DNA of 64,000 bases from Hyparrhenia diplandra. Its lineage: Eukaryota; Streptophyta; Magnoliopsida; Poales; Poaceae. The translations under genes and the position numbers were made by a program. Below are positions 47,572-59,249 of the stretch, piece by piece. Every line of letters begins with the position of its first letter. The first letter of the stretch is position 1. The notes under the pieces are model-generated. The model had not been told where the DNA came from and made no database searches. It saw nothing but the letters and a program-made list of their open reading frames with translations. The DNA lies in assembly GCA_015847255.1 (NCBI GenBank), contig JADLZK010007652.1, positions 1 through 64,000 of the forward strand, given 5' to 3'.

Positions 47572-50350
47572 TTATATGATTATGCTCACCTGAGACATCA
47601 TTGGACCAACATTATCATAGCAATGGGGATACATCATTGCTGGCGTTGGCCAATGTGGGTAAACAGCAGCTCCAGGATTAGACCCCATTGCTAGATCAGG
47701 CTGGCCAAAGTACACAGGAGGCTGGTTTGTGGACATGCCAGGAGATTGCACATAACCAACGCCATACTGCATAAACTGAGGCATAACAAAGTTGAAGGCA
47801 CCTGGGCTCAAGTTGTAGTCAGGCACTGGGCTCCTAACATACCTGCAAAGAGGATATATGTTACACCTTCACCATCTCATCTTAACGTCAATTGGTGGCA
47901 ACAAAAAAAATCTACTGATGGATATGCTAACCTTTTGTAGTTTCGATCGTAGTCTGGGTCACTACGATCCTTTTCAGCATCCTTAAAAACAGCAACTCTG
48001 GAACGGCTGTTCATCGTGCTGACTTTGATTTCATCAACAGAAGGCTCAACATTTACAGGCTCATCTCTGCCAGTGGAAAGAGTTTCCAAAGCACTTGCAG
48101 CATCAGAATCTGCAGAAATGGAACCATTGAAGATGCGCGCCCGTGCTTTATTATATTCCTCTATTCTCTCTTCAACTGTTTTTGGTGCACCATTCATGTT
48201 TCTAGAATCAGCGCTTCCATTTTGGAATGCTTTGGGCCTTTGGTAGATGACAAACTTAAGCTTCTCTGCTGCTTCCTGATCATTTCTTGCTTGTTTGCTA
48301 GGAACTTCAGATAAGGCAATTGCGGGATACCTGCTTTCTGGTGTTTTCCTTGCAACAATCCTGCTAACTGAGCCCTCTACTAAACTATCTGCTACTATAG
48401 TCTCTAGGCCATAATGTTGTGCAACACGATGAGCCGCACAGCGGAGGTAAGAAGTCGGATAGTTGGGAATTCGAAATCCTGCAGCTGAGGGTTCTGCATA
48501 AAGTTTTGTATATCCAGTTCCATCCGTAGAACTGTAATAAAGAGAGAAAAATAATGATTATGTAATAATGAAAGAGTAAATATGAATAATAACCTACTGA
48601 CAACAAAAATGTAGACATATAAGTAAAAGGAACTTCTGTTGACCAGTAAAATGCATAAAATATTCAATTCATGTGTTCATTATTTTTCAGAAAAAAATCA
48701 ATCGTGCAGATCCACGTGTAACTAGTTTTCATTGCATAAAATTCATTATTACTGTCTCATGTATACAATAAACAACGTAGAGTGTACATTCATGCGAGGC
48801 ATGTGCCTAGGAGTTTGGATGAGGCATGATATGGTTTTAAGGCATGAAAGCAACCAAAAAAAAAAAGAGAAAAGATCTAATATCACATTGTTACAATCTG
48901 GTGGTAGAGAATGCTAGCATAAGAGTTGACAGTGGAGAATGGGGAGACAGGGACACGGGTTCATATGTGGATAGTTCACTAATACAGTAAACCATTTATA
49001 TCACCACTAACCAAAAATACTTCACTTCAGCTTTTGATTCACTGCAAACACAATCTAGAGTAGATTAAACAAAAACCTACACCAATATTTTGGAGTGTAT
49101 TCTCATGGAACTACAACTTTATTATTCCACTGTCATGGTCTTATCTGTGCCTACATGTCAGCTACATGCTCATGACCAAGGCCAGCATGTAAAATGTGAT
49201 GTACTGCCACTGACATTATTGGCCACTTTGACAGGGGAATAGTTACAGAGTTGCAGTTTCATGCAAAAGAAACCAAAATAGTTGTGGGTTGGTAAAATGG
49301 GCACAAAATGTTGTAGGTTTGTAACTATTAGCCCAACATACTAGTAAGCTTGTGAAATCTACAATTTAAGGCCAAAAATAAAGAAAAATTACATAGTGAT
49401 CCGAAGAAGAGCAGTGCTATGCATACAGCAGTATGCCCCATGCCAAGTACAACTGCACTGAACCAACAATTCCAAATGTAAGCAGCACATCACATTGCCC
49501 GAGGCATGTAGGAATTCAAGGTGGTGCGGCGGTACCCGGGTTTGAAGCAAAGTGAAGCAAAGTGTTCTGGGTAATATCAGTTCAATTCATTGAACAGATC
49601 CCTGCTCCTTTCAGTACACTGCTAGTAGCATTGTAGAGGCTACAACAATTGCCCAAAAAAGAGTCAGCTTGATTCCTACCTCTACCACCCACAACATCCA
49701 TTCATCTTTACCAGCAAATTTTCGTTCCACTAAACCAACTGTAAACCTATAACTGAGCCAAAACTACATGTTGCCTATCAGTACTGTTTTGTAGCGCATA
49801 AAATTGCAGGCTGGAAGCATAATCAGCATCAGCAAGTATATATACGAGCTAAATAAGCCAGAGATAGATCAGAAAAATTAGGAACCCCACAATTGCACTA
49901 CTAGGCTATCATCCCGCCGCTTACCGAGATAAATCAAACCTAAAAGGAATTCTAATCCCCAATTCCGCACCGAGGAAGCACCAGTCCCAAACCCTAGAGA
50001 CAAGGCGCGGGAATCCCGGTCCAAATCTAGCCGCCCACGGAGCGCGAAGCCACAGCAAGCATCACATCCGCACAAGCATGATCCTACTAGTACGACACCG
50101 AAATCGCGGGGCGCGAGAGGCGATGTGGTGAGCGAAGAGATAAGGCGGGCGGGCGGCTCGGCACGTACCCATCAGGCGGTGGCGAGGGTTGTCGAGCGCC
50201 TCGACGAGGAACGGGTCCACGTGTGAGGCGACCCTCTCGTCGACCACCACCGTCTCCGTCGCGCGCGCGGCCTCGTCGGCGGCAGCGGTAGGCGGCGGAG
50301 GAGGAGGAGGAGGCGACGCGACCGCGGCGGCGGCGGGGAGAGGTGCTCAT
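47572..50350 (-). CDS. R3H and SUZ domain protein, probable RNA/ssDNA-binding
   Basis: Minus-strand gene with three recognisable exons. Exon 1 (50350-50169) starts MSTSP; after a one-base frame change at a G-run (50335-50338 on the plus strand) it reads ETVVVDERVASHVDPF and LVEALDNPRHRLM. Intron 1 is 1.6 kb. Exon 2 (48531-47932) carries the R3H domain (VLRMELDIQNFMQ, then SYLRCAAHRVAQHYGLETIV, with one base missing near 48457). It ends with the SUZ domain (KTVEERIEEYNKARARIFN, then VAVFKDAEKDRSDPDYDRNY). An 89-bp intron follows. Exon 3 (47842-47590) gives YVRSPVPDYNLSPGAF...QYGVGY...GPMMSQ, the Pro/Tyr/Gln-rich tail. R3H binds single-stranded nucleic acid and SUZ is RNA-associated. Reading past exon 3 stops after nine more bases plus stop (VSIII, 47572). 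A further terminal exon is likely but was not found. Confidence 0.88.
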
Positions 50351-50837
50351 CGTGTGGCGACGGCGGGAAGGAAGGGGGCGTAGCGCAGGCGGGGCCGGGG
50401 CCGGCCTAGGGTAAGCGGGGGCGGAGAGGAGAGGGAGGGAAGCTGCCGTGGACGGACGACGACTCGCCTTTCCCCTCTCCGCGTCCCGATCCCGAAGCGG
50501 CTGGCTGCTCCTGCTCTTGCCTGCGCGGAGGCGAAGCGGTGCCTGCCCGTCTGCCCGAGAAGAGGAGAGACCGGGGGGGTTGCCTGCGCCAGCACGGCTC
50601 CGGATTTTTTTAGCGCCGCGTGCAGCCAGAGCCAGGGATCTGCGGTGCGGTGCGGCGCGGAGCGGATGAGATGAGGCGACGGGGGGTATCGGGCTGCTGG
50701 GATTGGAATCGGTAAAATAAAACTGGGAGGCCGGTCACGATCGTACGCGTTCGATGTGAGATCAAGCGGATCCGAACGAACGGCTTCGAGAGGAAATGCC
50801 GCGGATTTTTGTAAACGGCGTGGGCCGTGGCGATTTT
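50351..50837 (-). promoter_or_regulatory. Probable 5' UTR/promoter region of the R3H gene
   Basis: GC-rich sequence immediately upstream of the minus-strand ATG, without a clear TATA box, typical of a broadly expressed gene. The overlapping ORFs here have no recognisable domains. Confidence 0.4.
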
Positions 50838-52830
50838 CGATTCACACGCAAGTCTGAACATGGGTTATATTGATGTTTAGCTTTTTCTTCTTTTATTTAT
50901 TTACCTATTTGTATTTGTTTCTGATTTTGCTGGACATGAGTTTGCGCTGATCACAGGTGCGGAAAAGCGCAACGTGGCAAATAGTTTTTCCATTCACACG
51001 CAAGTCTGAACATGGGTTATATACTTATATTGATGTTTAGCTTTTTCTTCTTTTATTTACTAGCAAAACATGCCCGCACGTTGCAACGGGAGAGGAAAAA
51101 AAATAAGTTTAGTAAAGAGAAAGACGGGAAGTTACATATGTATTATATTTACCCTTTTCACAAAATTTGAAAGTTATAGTTTATTTTTTGATGACCGCAT
51201 CGTTCATAATAATCAAATTAAAATATAATTTTGATAGTTTTTTTTTCCTGTATAAGCCACATATCTATTTATGTTTTTCCTTTTATAAAATTTAAAAATA
51301 TATGATTTATTTTATGATGACCATGCGTAGTATCTCATAATTAATCAAATTAAAATACAATCCTGATACTTTTTCTTCCATAATAAGCCACAAAAAATTA
51401 TATAATAATCTTTGTAGTATTTATTTGTTGGTAGAGTTAAATATATTCTTGCGAATTTCTTACCCATAAAAATATGTAGTCCTAATCTCTAATTATAGTT
51501 GGTAAAGGGTTATTTGGTGTCCTATGAATATGGTTGGTCTACAGGTTAATTAATGATTATGAATTATGATGACAACTCAATCGATTTCCATATCCCAACC
51601 TATGTCAAATATTAGGCTGGTATATACTTACGCTTCGAAGATACAGTTATTTAGATTATATTGGATATTGGATAACTAAATGTTTTTATTATGAAGTTGC
51701 ATCATCGGTTGAACTTGAAGATATAGTTATTTAGATAAGATTAGATAACAAATTGCTCAACATTTCAATTCACATTTTTATTAATCTAGTTGGATCATCG
51801 GTTGATTCAGACTATTGGGGCTTTTGTCATGGAGAGCACGCCGTGGGAGAGCATTGATTCGAAAGTACCGAATGTGATCACCGCCGGGCAGCCGGGTCGA
51901 TGCCGCGATCCGGAGCCAGCCATTGTGATCGACTTGCCTCCACGATCCGGAGCTCGGCGTGTGGTATATCTTTGACCGCGGATCTTGAAGGAAAGTGCCA
52001 CTTAAGGGCTAGGAGAGTTGCCAATATGTGCCAGCTATTATTGCCATAAAAGGCGGCGTTCTTTCTCCTTTGCCTCCGTATGGTGGGAAGAAAACCACCG
52101 ACCGGTGGTACTGCCTTTGTGGTAGGCGGTTGACGCCTCCGTTCTTCCTCGCCGAGCTCCTCGGTCCCGCGGCGTGGGCGGTAGGAGCGGCTTTATTTCC
52201 CTTGGCGTGGCGGCGCGCATGGCCATGGCGGTATAGGGCCCCGAAGCGCACGGGAGGCCCCCGCCACGTTTTTTCTTCCGCGTTTTTATCGTAGAAGAGG
52301 AAAACCAACAGGACTACGAGAGAGGAGCTAAGCGCACGGGAGGACAGAAAACAAGATTGATTCCTATGGAAAACCAACAGGACTACGGCCTTTGGGAGAG
52401 GAGGCGCACGGGGGGGGCGAGAAAAATAGGATTGGATTCCTATTTGGATACGTAAGGGGAGAGGTGGCGGGCAAAAAAAAAAAAAAGGTGAACGGAGTCT
52501 ATTTTTAGGAGGTGAAAGAAAACGATGGTGAAAAAAAGTGGCAAAAATTTTCATGCTTTAATAGTAGGTATAGATATAAATTTATCTATTTGTATTTGTT
52601 TCTAATTTTGCTGGACATGAGTTTGCGCTGATCACAGGTGCGGAAAAGCGCAACGTGGCAAATAGTTTTTCGATTCACACGCAAGTCTGAACATGGGTTA
52701 TATACTTATATTGATGTTTAGCTTTTTCTTCTTTTATTTATTTATCTATTTGTATTTGTTTCTAATTTTGCTGGACATGAGTTTGCGCTGATCACAGGTG
52801 CGGAAAAGCGCAACGTGGCAAATAGTATTT
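50838..52830 (+). repeat. Three-unit tandem repeat (~155 bp), middle unit interrupted
   Basis: Units start CGATTCACACGCAAGTCTG or its variant at 50838, 50990 and 52671, and end CGCAACGTGGCAAATAGT. Each contains GATGTTTAGCTTTTTCTTC and GGACATGAGTTTGCGC. The middle unit is split at 51059 by a Helitron and resumes at about 52581. Function unknown. Confidence 0.85.
51060..52574 (-). mobile_element. Non-autonomous Helitron (1515 bp) in a tandem repeat
   Basis: On the minus strand it begins TCTATACCTACTATTAAAG (from 52574) and ends GGCATGTTTTGCTAG (to 51060). A hairpin (CCCG...CGGG, 51073-51090) sits nine bases before the CTAG. The base before TC is A and the base after CTAG is T, the Helitron A|T target, with no target duplication. 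Uninterrupted neighbouring repeat units supply the empty site; the join differs from it by about six bases on the 5' side. Inside are GC-rich sequence and a ~70-bp tandem repeat containing GAAAACCAACAGGACTACG (52299 and 52362 areas). No Rep/helicase coding. Confidence 0.8.
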
Positions 52831-52884
52831 CCACCGATATGTCAAAAGAAGATATGATCCCAATTTCTATCTATATCTAAAAAG

Positions 52885-53120
52885 TACTCTCTTTTAAATT
52901 ATAATTCGATTGACCTTTTCAACCCTAAATTTAATCACTCGTCTTATTCAATAAAATTCTGCAAACATGGTTAAATTTAAATCATTCTTAAGGATCTTTT
53001 TGTTAATAAAGCATGCCACGACAAAAAAGTGATATTTTTCACAAATTTTTGAATATGACGAGTGGTCAAACTTAAGGTTAAAAAAAATCAAACAAATTAT
53101 AATTTAGAACGGATGGAGTA
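52885..53120 (+). mobile_element. Stowaway-like MITE (236 bp)
   Basis: Left end TACTCTCTTTTAAATTATAA and the reverse-complemented right end TACTCCATCCGTTCTAAATT form imperfect terminal inverted repeats bounded by TA dinucleotides. The AT-rich interior contains internal inverted pieces (GTCAAA/TTTGAC-like). Typical of Tc1/mariner-derived Stowaway elements. Confidence 0.65.
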
Positions 53121-53439
53121 GTATTTTAGGAAATGAAGGTGCTGCAGCAAATGTAGTTTAAGAGGTCTGTAATTTTTTTATTTATGAGGTCTCTTAAACG
53201 TCCCCTAAATAAAGGAGACAACTCCTCTCCCTTATATCCATTCAGGAGTCAAGTTTTAGTCAATCTGATGCAACATTATTCTTCTATATTTTAAATTGAC
53301 TTTAGGAAACTCTTTTAAGGTGACTTAGAGTAGTTGCAATTTAAGAAAGCTATTATTGATAAAAACGAAGGGGTTTTCTTTGAATATATAGGAAGAAAAG
53401 AAGCTAATGGAGGTCATTGTATGGTGGACTTGGACCCTA

Positions 53440-53608
53440 TGCGGATTGGGTGACTAAAATTTTAGTCACTCTTGTTTTAGTCGCTCTATTTCCAAATCGA
53501 GGTGGCTAAAATTTAAGAGGTGACTAAAATTGAGAAGTCGGGGTTCTCCTAACTTTTATATTTTAATCAGGTGACTAAATTTTTAGTCATGACTACGAAT
53601 CCAAACAA
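53440..53608 (+). mobile_element. MITE-like palindromic repeat
   Basis: Repeated TGACTAAAATTTTAGTCA-type palindromes and flanking GGATTGGG / CCAAACAAGCCC ends resemble abundant small grass MITEs. Exact termini were not resolved. Confidence 0.45.
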
Positions 53609-56600
53609 GCCCTTGGTATCTATCATTTTTCAGAATTTAGGATAAGCATCACAGATGTGGTGGTATGACTACCGTAAGTCAAACATGGGCAGCCTTCTCC
53701 ATCCAAATACACCCCTTGATCAAGGTTTTCTTCTTTATGGTCATTATCTCGGCAATGGGAGGAACATGTTTTTTTTTCTTGACCAATAATTGGCTTCCCG
53801 ATAAGACTTTGGCTCTACTCGTGCAACACCTATTCAAGTCCAACGTAGCAAAGAAAAAGAATTGTGTTTGAAGCCCTTACTGAGAAGGGACCTTCATTTT
53901 TCTCACGCATCCAAAGGTTGTTTGTTGGTGCAATTCATTTCAGGCCATGGGAAAGTATATAGAATAAATGGGGACCATGTAAGTGTAAACTTTCAAAGAG
54001 TTGGTTGCCCATAACAAATGGTGGACAACTTAGTGCCTCACCAATGGGGGGCTGCCCCCCCGCCCGAGCTGTGACCAAGTTGGTTAGATAATTGCTCACC
54101 TTCTCTTTCATATGTTTTCACTCGGCAATGTGGTTGAACACCCTACATAAATAATTTTGAGCAATCCCTATTCGTTCAGCCTGATGACATCCTTTATTAA
54201 TTTTAATCAATTTGGGACCACGTTCCATGTGGCAGCGGGCGCGTGGGTTGCAATATGTAGTCTGCAATTTCCCACCACCGCACAGTGTGGTGGGTAATTG
54301 CAGTCCTAAATACGCCCTAACTACTAAGAATTAACTAATGATACAACACATTATTTAGAATGAGGGCTTTTTCTCTTTTGAAGGAAACGCCTCTGCAAAG
54401 TCGTTCTACACTGGTAAATCTTTTGAGCTCCAATTTTCTCACTAACTTGTCTGGAGCGTGCTGCGTGACCATTTCACTTCCTTCACAATGCCATAGCAAT
54501 TGTGTTGGGAAAAAATTATGAGCCGGTGGAGTTTTTTTTTCCTCTTGAGCAGGTGGAGTTCTGACTGCTGATTAAGTACGGCCGTAGGCTCTTCATATTC
54601 GTCTCCTTTGTAAAGGTAAAGGCTACAAATGTGAGTGAGGTAAATGTGGTAAATGTGGTGTATCATTAGTATACTACACGTGCTTCATACTAGTATATCG
54701 CAACAAGGTAAAGGCTACAAATGTGAGTGAGGTAAAGACGTATAAAGTATAAAAACGAGGGCCACCGGCCACGGCAAAGACGATCAGGATTAACACCAGC
54801 TTGGGAGTTGGAACTTATCTCAATCCCAGCAATTCACGGGAGCATCGATCCTTTCTTCTCCTTACAGGCTCACACTGGACTGCAAGTCAGCTGAGACATG
54901 AGGCGATCCTTTGCCTTGGCAAATGCCAATGATTTTAACTTGTTGAACTTCGCGAAGCAACCAACGTCACGGCCTTGAGTGCGATCGACGATGCACGTAG
55001 GAACTCGTACTATTCTTGTCTTGTGCAACGAAACTTCCCGGGCCAAGCGACAGTGCGATTCGGCCGCGTTTTTCCGTCCGGCCATCGGCTTCACGACAGG
55101 TGGCGGATGGACGGTGCCACGGTGGCCACGCAACACGCACCCGGCATCCGAGCCGGGAGCTGGGCTTGTGCACACTAGAAATGGCCGCGGGCGTTACCGT
55201 TTATGGCCGGTAGGACCGTAATATTTTGATTTGTTAGCTATTAATACTATATTTGATGTAGGCTTTGTTTCACATGTGTAGTTAAAATAATTGTATAAGA
55301 TCGGTTTGCTTAGATAAGATATATTTTTATATTTGTGTCATGGTTTGTTGCATTTGTTGTACTTGTTGTATATTTTGAAGTTTGTCATTGTAAAGTTATT
55401 ATTTTATTTACACTTATTTGGGTTTTAAAATGTTAATATTATTTTTTTTTATTATATATTCCATTGAGAGTTAGGGTGATTGGATGAGTATGGTGGTTAG
55501 CTATGCATCAATGTAATTCTTGCTACGTTCTGTTTGACATTGTTATTCAAATGGAACTATAACATTTTTGTATTTTTTAAGAAGAGGATTCGCAATGGTT
55601 GGGATCGGCGACAAAGCGGGCGAGGGATCCGACCGATCCACAATCGGACGGATGCGATTGCTTGCTAGCTTGATCCGACGACTCGTGGGATAACGGGCGA
55701 CGTGGCCCTATCCATTAGCCCGCTTTTGGTGCAGAGATCGTATATAGTCAACATTTCATATTTATCTTTTTTTTTTTGCAGAGGTTTTCAACATCACAAA
55801 GCATCCACAAAATAAATTTTATTTTTTAGTATTAATATTTTAATGTGTAGAAAATCATGAAAGTTTTATTTATTAAATAAAAGAGGTTTTATTATTTTTT
55901 AAGTTTCATATATATTTTTTCTACATAAAGTACTTCATGGAGAGGCTACACAAAAATCTCATGATTTTAGGAGTTCAGATTATTTTTTTCTATGAAATAA
56001 ACAAAATTAGCATATCATAGGATTTAATAAAAGACATAAAAGGAGAAGACCATTTGGGCGAATATGGCCCCATTTCCGCACGCGTACAGCTCGGATACAG
56101 TTGTGGGCTGACTCATAGAATGGCCTGGACGTCGATCCTATTTTGGAAAACTTTGAGGTATTTATTGCAAGAAAATCTGTGAGAGAAGGATGGACGGCGG
56201 ATTATAATTCTCTAGAGCTCGAGGGCCAATTCTATTCATGGGCTACCGGTTTCGGAATCCGTAGTCGCAGCTCATTAGGCCGGCCCTGCTAGGCAGGGCT
56301 CATCTCTATTTCGCCCTAAAGAAAATTACACTATTGAATTATTATTTTTTTGTTCCCACAAAAGAAAATTTGCTATATTTCTTTCGTAAGAAATATAGCC
56401 AACTTTTCTTGAGCCATTCGATCATCATCCAAGGTAAGATGTTATCTGCGTTGATAATAGATTTCACCATATTTTATCACACATAAGAGATTTTTTTTTT
56501 TATGAAAGGATAAGGACAAATAAGATGTTTATTTGGTACAATCACAAATAACAAATTTCACATGATTTAGCACAGATCACAAGAGAGAATTTTTTTCTAT

Positions 56601-57636
56601 GAAAGGACAATGACAAATAAGAGGTGTTTGTTGTCCCAGATCACAATTAACAAAGTTCAAGATATGTTGGTACAAATAACAAAGTAGGAGTACAAGATGT
56701 GCGCACGCATCACAAAGCGCATCGAACAGATCAGCCGTCGCTAGAGAGAGGAGGCTGATTTCTTGGGACAGAAGGTTAGAAAAAGTGAAAAATATTACTT
56801 TAATTTTTTTACTGAATTATTTTTTTTCTTATGTTTATGAAAACTAGTATAGTAAGAATTTATTTTTATATATTCAACTACAAAAATACATATCAACATA
56901 GTGATATTTATTTAGTACTCCCGGCATCCAGACTGTCCCGTGATCTTTTTTTTTAATATATATATATCTCCCCCGTGGTCTTTTTCTTGCTTCTACGCGA
57001 GGGAAAGTCACAGGCTAAAATGATGAAAGCACGCCTCAACACTCAATGACACCGCCCTCAATCTGATCAATCAAAACAAAGATCACGAAGCCAAAGCTTC
57101 CATGTGCAAACTTTCGCACCACAATTCAACAAGCCGTACGTACAGCGGGATAATAAAGAGAAAGTGAAGTACACGACGACTTCAGAGTGCCTGCTTGTGC
57201 TCGGTTAGTTTACGTGCAACAACCATGAATGCACTAGTAACAAGTGTAATAACAATGTGTCAAATGACAACACACGCGGAGCGTATTGTAAAAAAAAAAA
57301 AGGTATAATAACAATAACAAGATTATTTTCTGAAAATATGAGGCCCACTCTCTGCCATCGATGGGAGGTTATTAGAAAGAGCTTTCACTGTCGAAAGGGA
57401 TGTTATTAGGGGTATACTGACACCTAATGAAGGGAGCAGTGTTTTAAATACATCGGACGGCAGGCCGGTTGGATATATATTTAGTTTCTTATTATTATTA
57501 GGGGTAGAAGGGCAAGCAGAATGGACATGTATGTTCCCCAAATTTTAACAAAAGTAATTTAAACGTAGTAGCTGCAAGATTCAACCGAGGGTAAGTACGT
57601 TGGTTTTACCGTATACACGATCTCCTATTAGTGTCA
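53609..57636. other. AT-rich intergenic region, no supported gene
   Basis: Only short ORFs. 54780-55210 is more GC-rich with overlapping ORFs and no domain. 55230-57300 is strongly AT-rich. A 32-bp exact direct repeat lies at 54613-54644 and 54705-54736. Confidence 0.45.
54613..54736 (+). repeat. 32-bp direct repeat, 92 bp apart
   Basis: The block from AAGGTAAAGGCTACAAATG to GAGGTAAA occurs twice, at 54613-54644 and 54705-54736, without mismatch. Confidence 0.8.
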
Positions 57637-57952
57637 CTAGCAAACATGTATGTGCGTTGTAACGGAGAAAAAAAGTTATAAAATGTTTGAGCTATTCGCT
57701 TCATCTTGTTGCACAACTGCAGCCGCCACAATAACTTAATCCGTACATGTGCTAATGCTAATTTTAGTGTTGTTATTGTTTGCTGCAACGACCTTAAAAA
57801 AAAATGGACTCGTCGACGGAAATAAGAACATTAAGAGTTTGTCATTTTTATTTTAGAAAATCTTAAGATTTGCCAACTCTAAAATTTTTTTTTGTCAAGC
57901 TAAAAAATCAATGCATCTCTAATAGCTTTGCTATTTTTTAACTTGCCCAAAT

Positions 57953-58006
57953 TGTGTGTGTGTGTGTGTGTGTGGGGGGGTGGGGGGGAGGGTGGGGGGT
58001 GGGGGG
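57953..58006 (+). repeat. (GT)n followed by G-runs, potential G-quadruplex
   Basis: About 11 GT units run into five guanine runs of 3-7 separated by single T or A bases. Four or more closely spaced G3+ runs meet the usual quadruplex pattern. Confidence 0.75.
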
Positions 58007-58274
58007 CACACGCATAGGTGGAAGCCTAATCTAATTTGGACATCCATGGATTTTTGACAAATGACCTAGAAATTCAAATTTTGGTGGGGACCATCTCTTT
58101 CTAGTTCATTTTTTTGAACTAGAGGGTATCCATTGGACATCCATGGACATCCAACTTCCACCTAGAGGCACACGGTATTGTTTCCCGAGCACGTAGCAGT
58201 TCGCACGACTTCCTCTCTTCTCCGCGCAAACGCCGACGCCGCCGCATCTTGCCTTTCGAGCGAACGCCGACGCC

Positions 58275-58390
58275 GCCATCAGCTTCTCCCCAGCCGGCCA
58301 TTACCTTCTCCTCCCCGCCGGCCATTAGCTTCTCCTCCCTGCCGGCCATCAGCTTCTCCCCAGCAGGGCCATCAGCTTCTCCTTGCTGGC
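58275..58390 (-). repeat. Minisatellite of about 27 bp, four diverged units
   Basis: Units contain GGCCATCAGCTTCTCC and CCCGCCG. The minus-strand translation is a repeated MAGREEKL / MAGGEEKV / MAGWGEAD, open from 58349 to 58119, but no family is recognised. Confidence 0.6.
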
Positions 58391-58646
58391 CTTCTCGTCT
58401 GGCGCGCCATCCTCAGGTCGCGCGTGGGAGTCGTCTTCGCCAGCCATGAGGAGGGCGTCGCGAGTGGCGGCCGGCGGGCGTCTCTTCTACATATATGAGC
58501 GAGGGTGAGGGGGCAACATGCAATCCGGCTCGGGCAGAAGCGTTCAGTCGAGTCGGGCTGGAGTCCAATGCAAACCAAAACTCTGAGCTGGGCCAGCTTT
58601 CGGTCGTTGCCTGATCAATACGGAAGCTGGACTTTCGATGGATCTT

Positions 58647-59196
58647 TGTCACGACCAGAAATAGGGCCTGGGAGGACAGGCCCGATTGGCCCCAGGGGCG
58701 CCGGGGCGCCGCCCCCAGGCTCGCGCGCGCCCGCCGCCGTCCCCTCCCTTCCGCGGATTCTTCGAAAATTAATTCAGGGGATAAAGGAGGAAAATATTTA
58801 GGATTATCTTTAGGTGTTTTGGTGTGCAAGGGGCTATCTCATCTATAAGGGAGACCCTTATTAGGAAATAAATAAATAGGACATGCTTGTAAAAGGTATT
58901 CCAATCTATAAGGAAACCTTTAGAGAGATTGCTTGAGATACAAGTCCCAATAGCCAGGGCTATATAAGTAAGGGGGTCTGTAATCTTTCGGGGCAACAAG
59001 CAAATAAAGAAATTTTATCCCAATCTCCTCTTCCTTCTCTTCCCCCCGCGCCCCCCCCCCGCCCAACCGCGCCGCCGCGCCGCCGCCCGCGCTTCCCTGC
59101 CGCTGCCGCCGCCGGTGCGGCGGCGCCGCCGCCCGCCCTCCTCTCCACGCCGCCTCCTCCTCCCAATTCCCCAATTCACGTGTTAGTTCCGGCCCA
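58647..59196 (+). repeat. Left LTR of the gypsy-like element
   Basis: Partner of 61810-62359. Contains CTATATAAGTAAGGGG near 58961 as a likely promoter and a C-rich 3' section (59045-59110). Confidence 0.78.
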
Positions 59197-59249
59197 ATCT
59201 AGCCGGAACGGCGGTGGTATCCGGAGACCACTACGATCCACCCACCACC

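Noticed and set aside
54870..55221. Set of 65-100 codon ORFs on both strands
   Set aside because: Overlapping in several frames, no start or splice context, no recognised family.
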